DNA of 64,000 bases from Rutstroemia sp. NJR-2017a BVV2 (taxonomy: Eukaryota > Ascomycota > Leotiomycetes > Helotiales > Rutstroemiaceae), in the NCBI GenBank assembly GCA_002946415.1, contig NJPS01000035.1:371818-435817 (forward strand). Reading direction: 5' to 3'. Of this stretch, positions 24,481 through 36,545 are shown piece by piece. Under the pieces are notes generated by a model. It was given only the letters and a program-made list of their open reading frames with translations, did not search any database and was not told the DNA's origin. A program made the translations under genes and the position numbers. Position 1 is the stretch's first letter. Every line of letters starts with the position of its first letter.

Positions 24481-25224
24481 ATAGATTGATAATGCTGCAG
24501 GAGAGAAGGCTCAATAGATTTCTTGTATATACTATATTTTCCTTGGAATAACAATCCGCAAAAGTGTGAAGTTAAGACCGATGTTGTAATGGCGTTTCTA
24601 TGAGCTGGAGTGAGAGTGAACAGAAGCGGAAATGGGCTCCATATCGGCACCTTCTTGTTTGTGTATTGGGACATGCCGACTGCGGGAGGGAGCCTAGAGG
24701 CCCGTCGAGGGTTTCGGAAGAAATATGTGGAATCGAACTCCTCATTGGAGGCGGATTCGACAAAGGTTCGATTCGACAAAGGTTTGTAACAACTATCAAA
24801 CTTGTGGCTGGTGGGTGTGATGAGAGGAACACTTAGTCACTGAATAGAGAAGTGATCGATCAGGCGAATGGCACTTATCATTTTCTTTTTGTGCCCGAAG
24901 GGGCTAATTCGGATAGTGGGGGTAACCTGCTTAATCAGCACGCCTGCAGCACCGGGTAAAATCGTAAATCACGATCACTAATGCCATCGATGGCGATATG
25001 AACATTTATACTTATATACCCAGAACATGCGCTAAGTTTATACGACAACAAGGGGGTCACATTCGAGGTAATCAGTTATAGTTTCGATTGTATAGAATTC
25101 GGGAGTTAACCGGATCACAGGTCTTGTCAAAGCTACTTCAACGAAGTACCCATCCGTGTCATCAAGAAGAAGATCTTCAACTTATCAATTCAACCCATCA
25201 AAGCGTACACCGCACTCAGACATC
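24481..25224. other. intergenic with a short direct repeat
   Basis: No supported gene. GATTCGACAAAGGTT is repeated back to back at about 24753-24783. A TATA-like CTTATATACC is at 25011-25020, about 205 bp before the hydrolase start. Confidence 0.45.
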
Positions 25225-26549
25225 ATGGACTTCTCGAAGTATGGTGAACCGTCGGAAGAATGGACATCATTCGTCTCCGCACATCCCATGATAAACCAAG
25301 GCTGGAGCAAGCCAGACCAATCATTGCAGGAGATGCACGTCGACGGCAATGCAGGTAGAGCAGAGCTTGATACTGCGAAACTGAAAGCTTCAGGTCTCGA
25401 GGGAAAATTCACGACTCGAGTACATGCAATACCTACCCGGGATGGCTCTTCCATTCCATGTAAGGTATACACTCCGAACAAGCCCGCTCCGTAAGTTCAG
25501 ATTCCGAAAGAAATATTCTATTTCAGAGAGACTTTTCATGGCAGAGATCCTTTTATGAATTAATGCCCCAAGGTTTGGCAAGTTCGAAAAATTCTGGCAA
25601 CCATTAAGCACAAACTTTCGTGCCTGTTGGATTAGAATATACCATGCTAACTGTGTGATGATGACAGTCCCGATGGATATCCACTCTTGACTTATCTACA
25701 TGGCGGAGGATTTCTAAATGGATCCATCGACACCGAGAAGACATTTTGCGCTTCAGTCGCCACTACCCTCAATATGATGGTTATACATCCTTGCCCTCGC
25801 CTCGTCCATGAGGCAAAGCATCCAACCGCCCATCATGACGCATGGGACGCCATGCATTGGATTCTCGAGAACGCAAAATCACTCAAAGGCGATCTTAGCA
25901 AGTTGGTAATCTCAGGGGTCTCTTCTGGAGGGAATTTAGCAGCGACTATAACACAGCAGCTATCTACCTCAGGCAAATGCAATGGTGATGTTCGTCTCCG
26001 GGGACAAGTTCTCGTAATCCCATGGCTGGTTCAGCCCGCAGTTTTTCCTAACCATTTGTTCGCTGATGAAAACAAAACCTCGCTTATTCAGTGCTCAAAC
26101 TCTCTCGGGCTTCCCACAGAAAGACTCAAATGGCTTTCGGGCAATCTAGAAGCAGATGATATCAGCGATGTTCTCATTAATCCAGCTTTGGCAGAAGATA
26201 ATATGCTAGCCAACTTGCCAAAAACTTTCATCATAATAGCAGGCGGGGATCCTCTGCGAGATGATGGTCTACTATATGCCACAAGGTTAAAAGACGTCGG
26301 GTGCGTGTCTTAACCTCATAGTCAAAACAATGACACAGAGCTGACAGTATTAGGGTGCCTACGAAAGTACATGTTTTTGGGGGAATGCCGCACCATTTCA
26401 TGGTCTTCGATCTTCCGCATCCTCACATATCATATGCCCTTCCATCTGCTGAGGTCGCACAGACTAGAGTCATCGAGTCGATTCGATGGGCACTGGCGGA
26501 TAAAAGCGAAGAAGCAGGTGCGCCGTGGATTATTGAATCGGCAGCATGA
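25225..26549 (+). CDS. alpha/beta hydrolase of the HSL type
   Basis: Three exons, 25225-25490, 25668-26300 and 26354-26549, 364 residues, phases closed. No signal peptide, so probably cytosolic. The oxyanion loop is HGGGF (100-104) and the nucleophile elbow GVSSGG (Ser174). Asp lies in IAGGDPLRDDG and the catalytic His in FGGMPHHFMVFD, the latter in the third exon. The family hydrolyses short esters or lactones and includes enzymes acting on acylated fungal metabolites. Where relatives usually show a DYRLAPE-like stretch, this protein has PCPRLVHEAKHP (132-141 region), so the segment that shapes the pocket has diverged. The first intron is long for this window (177 bp). Neighbouring SDR gene on the same strand may act on related substrates (inference). 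Confidence 0.85.
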
Positions 26550-27482
26550 AAATGCACAGTCAGCTCTGTCAGGAAGTGCCGGAGGCACTTATATGCTGTA
26601 CTAAGCAATATTGGAAACAAGCTCCCTTTTGCCTATCTTGAAAAGCTCAATAGACAGCGATTTCCGGGCCGCTCCCTGTCAGCTTGTTGATCGTAACGTT
26701 TTTCTGCAATGCCCATGTGATGCTGCTCTGCAGAACTTATCTTCAATACTCGTTTTTCATTGCACGATTCATTTGATTATAATACTACTTAATCATAATA
26801 TGCAACATGGTACGGCTTCAATTCTATGCACATGTTCTTCGTTACATGCTTGAATGGACTAGATGCGGGAAAGAATGAGCAGAAGAAGAAACTATACTTG
26901 CCTTCGCACGCTCGAAGGCCTTCTATTAAATTAGAATACAGTGGGAAACTTCGTACCGTGAACACTCCCGATATTGTGAACTTCATTGTTGGACTAATAT
27001 TCCTCCGTATATCCCATACTTTTACATCCAGCTACTTTTTTACTTCCAGGCGGTGGTACTGATAGCGTCTCGATTGGTTATCCATATCTCAAGAAGATTG
27101 ATCGGATTCGATATCTTGCATATTCCTCTGTACTAGCTCGCATCAGCGGCGCTACGGTAAGGTTACAGTACATATGTTAATCTTGCGCCAACGAAAACGG
27201 ACCACATCCGCCGTCTACCAGCCACGAGATTTTACTTCATCCGATTCGACGTGATTCTCATCATCAGATCTCATATTCATGTCAACGATAATGATAAAGT
27301 CAGCCACATGTGTTACAATAAATTCCGGATTTCAGGAAATTATACTTCGAGGAATACTCGGACCTTCGCTTTTACAAAGCGGCAGTATAAAAGGAGTCCA
27401 CCCTATGTCTAGACGAATTTTTCCTCATTGGATTCTTATATTCCTATATTAACCTAAAATAATTATATCTCATTCGTTTAAC
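26550..27482. other. intergenic, SDR promoter side
   Basis: No gene supported. A good TATA box lies at 27386-27393. Confidence 0.5.
27386..27393 (+). promoter_or_regulatory. TATA box of the SDR gene
   Basis: TATAAAAG, 97 bp upstream of the ATG at 27483, matches the consensus fully and suggests regulated, high-range expression. Confidence 0.5.
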
Positions 27483-28321
27483 ATGGTTGAAGGAACACTA
27501 AGTGGAAAAACGGCCATAGTGACTGGCTCAAGTCGAGGAATCGGAGCAGCAATCGCCCTTCGTCTCGCCTCTCATGGAGCAAATCTCATCATCAACTATG
27601 TCTCCTCTGAATCCGCAGCGAAGGATGTAGTTGAGCAGATCAAGCAACTCGGGACAAAATCAATCACCATCCGCGCCGATGTGTCCAGAAAGTCAGAAGT
27701 CATGGCTATGTTCCAAGAGGCCAAGAAAGAGTTTGGTCGCATAGATATAGTGATGAGCAATTCAGGGATTGAACACTTTGGGGAAATTTCAAGTGTAACT
27801 GAAGAGGACATTGATAAGGTGTTTAATGTGAATGTGAAAGCTCAGTTTTTTGTTGCGCAAGCTGCTTATGAGTTCCTCGAGGATGGAGGAAGGTTGATCC
27901 TTATTTCTTCCATCTCCGCTGTTTGGGTACGTTCCTTTTCCATGGGCCAGTGGGAGATACTCTAACCTTCATTTAGGGCGTGCCGAGGCACGCAATCTAT
28001 GCAAGTTCGAAAGCCGCAGTTCAAGGGATGGCCAAGTGTCTAGCAGTGGATTTCGGTAAGAGGGGAATCACAGTGAATGTCGTTGCTCCTGGCGGAGTTA
28101 AAACAGACATGTATGAACAAGTGGCAAAGGAATATATTCCTGGAGGCGAAAGTCTGACGATCGAGGAGATTGATGGGCATATTTCGAAAATGAGTCCTCT
28201 TGGAAGGCCTGGTTTCCCGAATGATGTAGCTGGTGTCGTAGCATTCATCGCGGGTCCCGATAGTCAGTGGCTAACTGGACAGACATTCCACGTCTCAGGA
28301 GGCGCGCATATGGCTTCTTGA
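27483..28321 (+). CDS. SDR, hydroxynaphthalene/versicolorin-reductase-like
   Basis: Two exons, 27483-27926 and 27977-28321, 262 residues, the usual length of classical short-chain dehydrogenases; phase closed. The cofactor loop TGSSRGIG is at 14-21, and the Arg after the loop suits NADPH. The active site reads ISSIS (about 141-145) and YASSK (Tyr156, Lys160). After this come NVVAPGGVKTDMYEQVAKEY, IPGGESLTIEEIDGH and LGRPGFPNDVAGVVAFI, which resemble tetra/trihydroxynaphthalene reductases of melanin synthesis and versicolorin reductases. Reaction: NADPH-dependent ketone reduction, cytosolic. The usual NNAG is SNSG here, a mild change. No polyketide synthase is nearby, so a role in melanin is only a family inference; it may act on other polyketides or on general carbonyls. 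Confidence 0.9.
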
Positions 28322-30016
28322 TGAACTAAAACAACTGAGATAGAGACTTTCCAGAATATTGAAGTTCCACCCACAACTATCTGTCTTCGTAGCAAACATT
28401 TTCGGTTTCACTTCCTGCATTCACCACTGGTATCGCATTCTTACTTCTAGACTATGTAACTGTCCATTCAGCGGCACTCCGATCATGTATTGGCTTCCAC
28501 TAGATATATTCACTTCCGTTTTCCAGTATCCGTCTTCTCAGATCACATTCACCCTTTCTTAGGACTCATATATATACTCCTAGTTCCTCATTATTTCGCA
28601 TGCACTGTTGCTGATAGAATTCTTGTCTATCGGGGAATACGATCTAGTCTGTATCACTTCCCCCACCCATAACACCCACAGCTTTAGTTATCATACTGTA
28701 ATCCTGCCATGAATAGAATGTCCATATCACCGAAATTCGACAACAACTAAGCAGCATCGGCACTAAGAAAGGGTATACGGCAGCAAGTTTTATAAAGCAC
28801 AGCAAAAGCACTCAGATCTTGGGTTTGCTAGGTGTCTTAGTCAATTTCAGGAGAGTTTCCATAGAACGGAAGAAATCACTTGCATATATACCCCTCCGGA
28901 TACGCCAATCAATCAGGTCTGTCCAGAATAAACCTGCAAGTTCTGAATTTATTTCTATATAACCCATTATACCCAGCCCTATATAGCCAATCGTCCTATG
29001 CTCCTCATTGAAGGGTCTGCAACCTTACAGAATGAACTCCACAGCGAACAGCCTTGGGAGACGAAGGAGGGGGCCCGCAAATGTACAGCAATATGCAGAC
29101 AATCCTTCTCGAATAGAATAAACCAGAGAATATCAGTTCCTGAAGGCGACCCAGCACTCGAATAATGGTGCACTGGCGCTCGAGATTCTTCTCATGAAGT
29201 TAGACTTTCTCACTCCTACAGCTATCAAGACACTTTCAGTCAACCTCTATATTGTTTAACACTAGTATCTAGATCAGCGTTGTAAATACAATAATATATA
29301 CATGTTGAAACTACGGTAGCGGGGTGGGTGGGCTAGGTCCTACCTCCTCAACTAAGCAACACAGTTATCTATTGAGATTTATCGAACTATATCGATGTTC
29401 ACTACTAGTATAAGTTCTTAAATATAAAGCTCTTATCGCTCTAAATAGCTGCGTTGCTCTCAGACTCAAACCTGTAGGTGAGTTATTGCCTTCTCCCCTG
29501 ACTCCTTCGCTTATTTGACCTATACGACCTCTGACTGTCCAAGTCAGCTATTCCGACCAAGAAATTGCCCATTATGCAGGGAAACCGATAGCAAGCTCAT
29601 GCCAAATTCCGGCATTACTGCTCAGTACCGGCGATGGTCCGGTTCCGATAACCTTACCTTCACGAGTACACGCGACTAGATTCATCACAATACGATACTA
29701 CATTGATCGAACCATAGTCAGTGATTGAAAAATATATGAGCCTACATAGGTATCTAAGAAAGCAAAGAGGCATGCATGTTGGTAGCATATACAAGTTTCA
29801 TGATCTCTAGCCAAGTAAAAGTCTCGTTTATATATAATTTTACAAAATACCCTCCTTTTCTAGACACCTTAACTGCCCATCTTCATCCACCATTCTTAGA
29901 AGCATTCAGGAAGCAAAAACACCCAAAAATTCAAGGTAAAAGACAAATCCAGAATCGAAGTAAAACACAAAACCCCGTCCCATCCCACGCACCAAAATCT
30001 ACAGAATCAGCCCCCC
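28322..30016. other. intergenic, AT-rich, no supported gene
   Basis: About 1.7 kb of 3' flanks from two convergent genes. Short frames only (longest 29776-30087, 103 codons, low complexity end). Nothing structured seen. Confidence 0.5.
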
Positions 30017-30870
30017 TTACTTCGGACCACTGCTCACCCCCGGAAATTCATAAGCAGGGTCCTGACCGGTCTTCAATACCGCATTAGTCTTACAATCCGT
30101 CAATACAAAAACGACCTTCCCCTCTGCATGACCATTGGCGTCTTTATAAGTGGTCGGGTTGCACCAGTTGGGCGTGTCGTTGTAGGTCTTCTTTGTGCAA
30201 GTTGAGAAGGTGGTTACGGGTTCGGAGAACCCGCTGACTTCGGAGCCCTCAGGAGTAGAGGTGAGCGTGCCGCATGAACTGTTTGGAAGGGTTAGTTATT
30301 GTACCTGTTGGAAAAAGGGGTGGGAAGGGCAACATACGTCATAACATAAGGAATGAAAGTCCAGTATCCACAAGTCTTGTCATCCAACGTCTTAGTGAAG
30401 CTTTCAGTTGTCGTGTATCCAATGCTTTTACTCCAGCTATAACTGGCGCCGAGGTCAAAGCTGGCAGTGAGAAGCTTCGTAACATCGCTACCGGTTCCCA
30501 ATCCTACATTTGTCGAAATAGTATAAGTATTGGTCACAGTTACTGATTGTCCCTCTGAAACGGAGCATGTAGTGCTGGCCTGGCAAGAACCATCCATGAT
30601 AGGAACTTCCTGGCCATATCCTGCCACAAGCTTGATTTCGCAGTAGGCAGTGCAGCCCTGGGAGCCAGGAACGCTGGGAATTGTCTTCGAACAGTGGCCG
30701 CTGCTATCTAGCGTGTTTTTCTTGGGACAGTTGAAATCGTCTTGGCCGATGATCATATTCTGGGGGTAGCACGCGCCGTTATCGCGGGGAAAGAGATCGA
30801 GAGAGAGGGGACTAGCGTAGGAAGTGGTGGCAGCTAGACCGAGAAGACTAATAGTTTTAATGAAGGACAT
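30017..30870 (-). CDS. secreted cysteine-containing protein of unknown function
   Basis: Two exons, 30870-30338 and 30278-30017, 264 residues, phase closed (GTATGT...AAACAG). Start chosen at the Met that opens the signal peptide MSFIKTISLLGLAATTSYAS. About twelve cysteines are spread over the mature part (ACYPQN, FNCPKK, HCSKT, GCTAYCEIK, SCQASTTCSV, TCGYW, SCGTL, TCTKK, WCNP, DCKT). The middle is Ser/Thr-rich with alternating pattern (SYSWSKSIGYTTTESFTKTL), beta-strand-like. No catalytic motif is recognised. Such proteins are common in plant-associated fungi as effector-like or wall proteins, but that is only context. TATA-like element 160 bp upstream. Confidence 0.78.
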
Positions 30871-33525
30871 GGTGAAGAATCTAGAGATGAATGATTGAAA
30901 CGAGTTGAGATGTTGTGAACGAACGGAGGAAAATGCCAAAAGGGTGGGAAGAACTAGATCAAGAGATGCGAATGATGTGAAGAAGTGAAGATAAGAAAGA
31001 CACTACTTTGAGATCAATCAACACCATCTTTATAGAGTCTACGTCTACCCACGTCGTCGTCGTTTTCATGGGGTCGAAAACTATTTTCAGAAGTCTGGAA
31101 GGATTTCCTGGGGTAATAGGTGTGGTAGAAATCAGGTGTGGCCTCGCACGAGATTCCACGAACAGGAAACATATTGGTCAAATCTCAGCCAAGGCACATC
31201 TCAGGGCTGGTAGTAAGGCATATGCATTGACAAACAAATGATGTTACTACACAGAAGAACAAACGAAGTCGGTTTTGCCTAACAACGCTGCAAAGTCCCC
31301 GCGACTCTCCCGTCCCTGGATCAGAATAGCCCCCTCGGAGGTACCAGATCCATCACTCAACTTCCTGCGAGTGAGATGCCGTCATAATGTAGCATAAAAA
31401 CTAGCAATGCCCCGCCAGAGGACATTCCATGCTCGGGAGAGACGACTCCCTTAGGATCAAAACGGTATATTCAACTTCCTAATGTGGACTTTTTGGTTTG
31501 TATGTAATGCGATGATCGCACGTCGAAACGAGCACTTCGGCTCAACGAATCCTTACGAGTCTACCCGTCCGAAAGATTTGCAAGAAGTTTCCATGTTATA
31601 CTCGCGTTTCGAAACAGAGAGGAACACAGTAAATTCCATCATCCTCATGAATTCGCTTATCTGAACACTGTGCGGGGGGCCTTCCTGGTGAGTGCGTCCT
31701 GAATACAGGTATATACACGGGCCTAAAAGACATGGCTGATAGGAGAAACAGTCTTGCATCGTAAACCAGACCAAAACAAGCAAGTAAGCATCTGGGGAAG
31801 CGATCTGAAGACACAGCCGAATGAAACATCAAGCAGCTCTGGGATCATTCATTGGCTGTACCATCAAACGAGGCTATGTTTAAGCTCCTCCGAAAATTGC
31901 TTCTTTTCTACGCCGCATGCGCCCCAGAATTCAGGGTCCTTATTTCAACCCTATGACGAGAATGAAATATCCTTGGTCGTGTCACGAAGTTTCTATTAAT
32001 GGTCAGCCCAAGTTTCATGCTCTTGGATTGATATCCTAAGGCTTGTCCGGTCCCTTGATTTGTTGGACTTGCGAAGAATCTTGCGATAAAATGGAGAAAG
32101 CAAGACAGCAAGGTTCAGATGATTGAACAACCCTTCTCCTCATTCAAACACATCGATCCCATCTGAATTCCATCTCCTCATCCCAATCACATGATCCCAT
32201 GGTTCTTGCACTCGTTCCAACTTCCTGCTCCAATCCACCTCATATCTTCCTCCACCACACAAAGTCCTCGCATTTACACTCATATATACCTCCACAAACC
32301 CATCAAATTTATCTCCATTCTCACCACCACGCTCCCCTCAATCCCAAATAACTACTTGTTTTCAAACAACCATTTCCCCTTCCCCTTCCCCGCCCCTTGA
32401 CCCTTTACTATATTGAACTTTCACATCTACCACCACTACTACGAACGATATATAAAAGACATATCCTCAATAACCCAATAGGATTAGCATTGAGAGACAT
32501 TCGCAATAAGACTTTCAGACCTCAACACGAAGAAAACTGGAATACATGGTAATGAGAGCAGGTCGATGATGACGGACCAAAACAAGACAGAACAAGATAA
32601 ACTTCCCTTCCCCTTACAAAACAAAACAAGCAGAATCCAAAATATCAATCAACTATCCTCCCAAACACCCACTCACCTACGCACAACCACACCCGCAAAA
32701 CAAACCAGACCACCAGCCCGCTTCCAAAACTCATCTTCCAGAAATCACTCAACTCACAGCAATCACTCAACTCAGAGAAAATTTTCAAATATATAAATTT
32801 TATTCTTGATATCAATCGAGTATCTATCCATACCTCCATCCATCCATCCACCCCATACCATCCACCCCAGCCCAATTCCTATCCCATTCCTTCATTCCAT
32901 TCCAATCCATTCCAAAACCCCTCCTTCCCTCCTATCCTTTCTTTTCCTTTTCCACCGCCATCTACCATCCATCTGGTATGTAAGTATAAGTATAACTATA
33001 GTATATGCCCCCCGCCACCAACAAGTAAACAAGTATATCCACCCACCCCCCTCTCTCCCTCCCCATCCCTCCAACCCTTCTCTCTCCATCCATCTACAAA
33101 ACCCACAACAAAAACCAAGATACAAATAAAAATAAACTAATATAAGAATCTTTATAATCATCCTTTTTCTTTTTCAAAAAACACAAGTGTAGAAAGTATG
33201 TATCTCGCCTAGTTCGTTCAGCAGGACGGACGTACAAGTCCCCATCCATCCATTCACCTAACCCCGACAAGCTACCATCGACAAGAAAAGAAGCGTTCAA
33301 GGAAAAATAAAAGTATGTTATGTATGGTATGGCATGGTATGGTATGCAACAATGTAGTGATCAACGTGATATTCGAATATTTTTCATTTCGTTCCGTCGT
33401 AAGCGTTACCAGCCCTAGCCAGTAATTATCGATGAAGAGAATTTCTGAAAATAAACATGTAAAAGGAAAATGTAAGATGCGCCATGCGGGTTGGTATGTG
33501 AGTGGGGACAGTAAAGGAAATGATA
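30871..33525. other. intergenic with long G-poor C/A-rich tract
   Basis: No gene supported. From about 32150 to 33130 the plus strand is rich in C and A and poor in G, with CCATCCATCCATCCACC-type words near 32830-32870 and 33030-33100. It lies downstream of the minus-strand URC4-like gene and may be its long 3' region. Open frames in it (for example 32806-33129) are low complexity and not believed. Confidence 0.5.
31029..31034 (-). promoter_or_regulatory. TATA box of the secreted-protein gene
   Basis: TATAAA on the minus strand, about 160 bp upstream of the ATG at 30870. Confidence 0.35.
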
Positions 33526-35205
33526 TTAAAAGACGGTTCCATCGCTGAGGATGGCGATTGGAGGACATTGGGTATTGGGTCGAGAGATTTCGGCCATTTC
33601 TCTTCCACCCTAGATATTTTGTTAGCATGAACAATGTTTTAAAGAATGATGATGCAAATTTACCTTCCAGCTGCCTGCCTCCAACATTTGAGGTAGTGAT
33701 AATTTATCCTGGCCAAAAAGACCCAAGGATGTATTAACCTCCTCCAGTAATAGATCAAGGAAGCCAACTGTTACAGCTCTCCATTCGACGATTACATCGT
33801 CGTCTGGGGTAAACATCGGTACAACCTCGAGACTCTTCTTTCCTTCCCTCTCGGCATTTTTGTGGAATGCCTCGAGGCCTCGTTTGGTATCATCTCTTCG
33901 GAGTGTCAATACACCCGTGTCGATGAATAATCCACCATTTCGATACTCGGGTAAGCCGGTTAATAACTCGGCCCCAGCGAAGTGGATATTCATGAGCTTA
34001 GTCATTGGTTGCATCAACGAGTAACAAAGCCATTGTGAGAGTTTGTGGAACGGAACGATAGTTTCCCATTGTGGGGTTGCGGCATCGGCAGGCATCGTGG
34101 ATAATGGCCAAGCATCACCAATCGAAGTACCATCAACTTCCGTACGAGATGCAGGCCAGATAGGGGCCAATCCATCAATCAAAACACTCCATAAGGTAGG
34201 TAAAAGAACGATGGGAACGGATGCGGCTTGTGTTGAAGGATGAGAAATCAGATAATCTGTGATGGTCAGCAAATGATCATTCCTGCAGGATGCGGGATGT
34301 GTTACCTAGCATATTACCGGGCCTGGCACTCAACCCAAATAGGTCTGTGTTCCTCAGGGCTTTGCCAAGCTTGATTAACAAGCCAGTTCTCCCTGCCAAT
34401 CCAGCAATAGGGTTGTCTTCGGTGACTTGTAATCCGGAGCTCATGATCTCCACAGTCAACCTAGACAGGGCCTCGGCATCAACCTGATGTGGTTGGGCAG
34501 CATCACTACTGAAGGTACCAGCTTTGAACATTTCGAGACTGGCGACTGCAAGCCCTTCACTCCTCCTGTATGTGCGCCCACTTTCCACACTCTTGTATTT
34601 CCATGAGGTACCGGCACCTGCATCGAGTAATACGGAGACAAGGAAGAGATCGAGGATTCTGCGACATCGTTCGGATGGATCAACTGAGCTTGGCCAGCTA
34701 TCTAAGAGGTCTCCGATTCTATCTTTACCTCCTTCGTTGAAGTGTTGCCAGCGACCATGTGGGGGAATCGCAGAGTAATCTGGGGAGAAGTCGCGCTGTG
34801 AGAGTGTAGTAGTTAGCAGTTGAGGACATCAATTTGATATCAAAAAAAAGTAAATACCTTAATTATGGAGACCACGAATTTAGTTGTATCCTTGAATCTG
34901 CCCATGTCAACTTCGAAATGATTCAACTCGTTGCTCTTCGCCTTCTCCAAGACGACGGAACATCTTTCCCTAACAGCGCCGATGCTCCTCAAATATCCGG
35001 CGGGGTCGACGTTTGGGTCTGGTGCCTTTGGCAGAGCAATCTTGGGTATTGTGGGAATAGACATTCTTGCGAAGCCTGGAGTGGTGGGAGATTTTAATGA
35101 AGATTGTGATGAGCGAAAAGATTGAACTTCAGTTAGGTTGGTTGAGTTTGTTCTTGATGAAGAACCGTTTGAGGAAGACTTTTCTTTGCGAGAGAAGAGC
35201 CCCAT
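33526..35205 (-). CDS. URC4: DUF1688 protein, URC4-like (uracil catabolism)
   Basis: Four exons, 35205-34858, 34795-34306, 34256-33664 and 33609-33526, 504 residues, phases closed. After a Ser/Thr-rich start (about 45 residues) the DUF1688 body begins: DPAGYLRSIGAVRERCSVVL, then SPDYSAIPPHGRWQHFNEGG, a GRTYRRSEGLAVASLEMF stretch, GLFIDTGVLTLRR and the short last exon ending ILSDGTVF, which is the conserved terminus of the family. In yeasts URC4 is one of the genes of the uracil catabolism (URC) pathway that frees nitrogen from uracil; its exact reaction is not settled. Soluble, no signal peptide. The last exon is tiny (27 residues) and easily missed. The other URC genes are not in this window. 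Confidence 0.88.
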
Positions 35206-36473
35206 TTTCTACCTCTTTGCCTTTTAAGCTTTCCCTTGCTTGGGTCTTGTGTTAATATGCGCGATGCTTTTCGCGAGGTGCACCTATCGTCCCCTGTTTC
35301 GCAGCGTCTTATTAGTCGGTCCCGTTTTTGGCTGTAATTCCGGCTGCCCTGTCGAGCGTGTATCGGAAGCTGCCACCCTGTGCACTCTTTTGCTGCAGAT
35401 GCGGTGCAGGTCTCTCTTTTGTCTCTTTTGCGGCTGGGGTGTGCGTGCTGCGTGCGGCGTTCTCCTGGGCTCCTGAGTCCTGGGTGCGTCCTGTGGTTAT
35501 CGGTGCTGGCAGTGCACCGTTTTAGTTGATAAGCTTGTTGGGTGACTTGGGTCTGGTCACTGGTGTGAGCGTGGAGTCCTTGCGCGTTCCGTCAATTCCC
35601 TTTGGGTCGATTCAGGTCCTTGCGTTTTTGGCTCGGGAATGGGGATCGACCGGTTGACGCCGCGGAGGGTAGAAGCGATATTATGGGCGAAATGATTTGA
35701 TGGCTTGTCGATGCTTCTGAGACAAATGAGTGGATTTTTGGTTTTTTTCGAAGTGGGGGAGTCGAGCGAGTGGAGACCGAACAGTGGGCACTGCTTGGGA
35801 GTTGGGTGGAACTGGAACTGGAACAGGAAAAAGGGAAGAAATGGATTTCTTCCTCACTGGATCTGGATGTGCGTTCGGTAGTTCTTTTTTCGTTTTTCCC
35901 GGCTTTGCTTTTTCCGCGAGTATTGTTTCTGCTGTCTTGTCTCCTGTGCGCTTTGTGCGACTTGTGCCGTCTTCGAATAGTCAAGTCAATAGATGTGAAA
36001 TGAGCGTCGCAGATCTCGAATCTGCTGCGTGTGATTGGCGACGGGGCGGAATGTCGATGTGGTTGCGGGTGTTAGTCCTGCCGTCGCTGCTGTCGTGGTC
36101 GTTGTTGATGTCGCTGTCGTTATCGTAGCTCGTTCGTTCCCGGGTATGCTCGTGGGAGAGGTGAAGTGAGGTGAGGAATGGGGTGACGAGGTGAGGGATG
36201 GTATGGGCAGACGAGGTGAGCTTAAGCTAGGTTAGTTGGGCGAGCAGGTCGGAGATTAGACTGTAGATGGGATGAAGTCCAAGAGAAGCAACGAAGAGTG
36301 CGAAGTCGAGAGAAGTCGTATGTAACCTTACCTCCGTACGCTCCTTCGAATATATTGTGATGTGATGTGATATGGAGATGTCGATTGCTTTTCAGAATGT
36401 CCCGGTCCAGAACCAGGAAAGTGTCAAGGTAGAGGCAGTTCCAGATAGATAAGCAGGTACACTTGCAGTATTT

Positions 36474-36545
36474 GGTAAGGCTTGGTGGGAGGGTTTGGTA
36501 AGGGTTGCTAAGGTTTGTTGGAGTTTGGTAAAGTTTGGTCCGGTC
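36474..36545. repeat. degenerate G/T-rich tandem array
   Basis: Irregular copies of GTTTGGTAAGG (variants GGTAAGGCTT, GTTGCTAAGG, GTTTGGTAAA, GTTTGGTCC) follow one another over about 70 bp. Directly after it, CCACGCTCTGCGCTCCACGC near 36556-36590 is a second short repeat. Confidence 0.55.

Noticed and set aside
17763..28321. Secondary-metabolite gene cluster (regulator, reductases, hydrolase, transporter)
   Set aside because: No core synthase or cyclase is present, and the genes are separated by ordinary spacers; I keep only the reductase-regulator neighbourhood as a hint.
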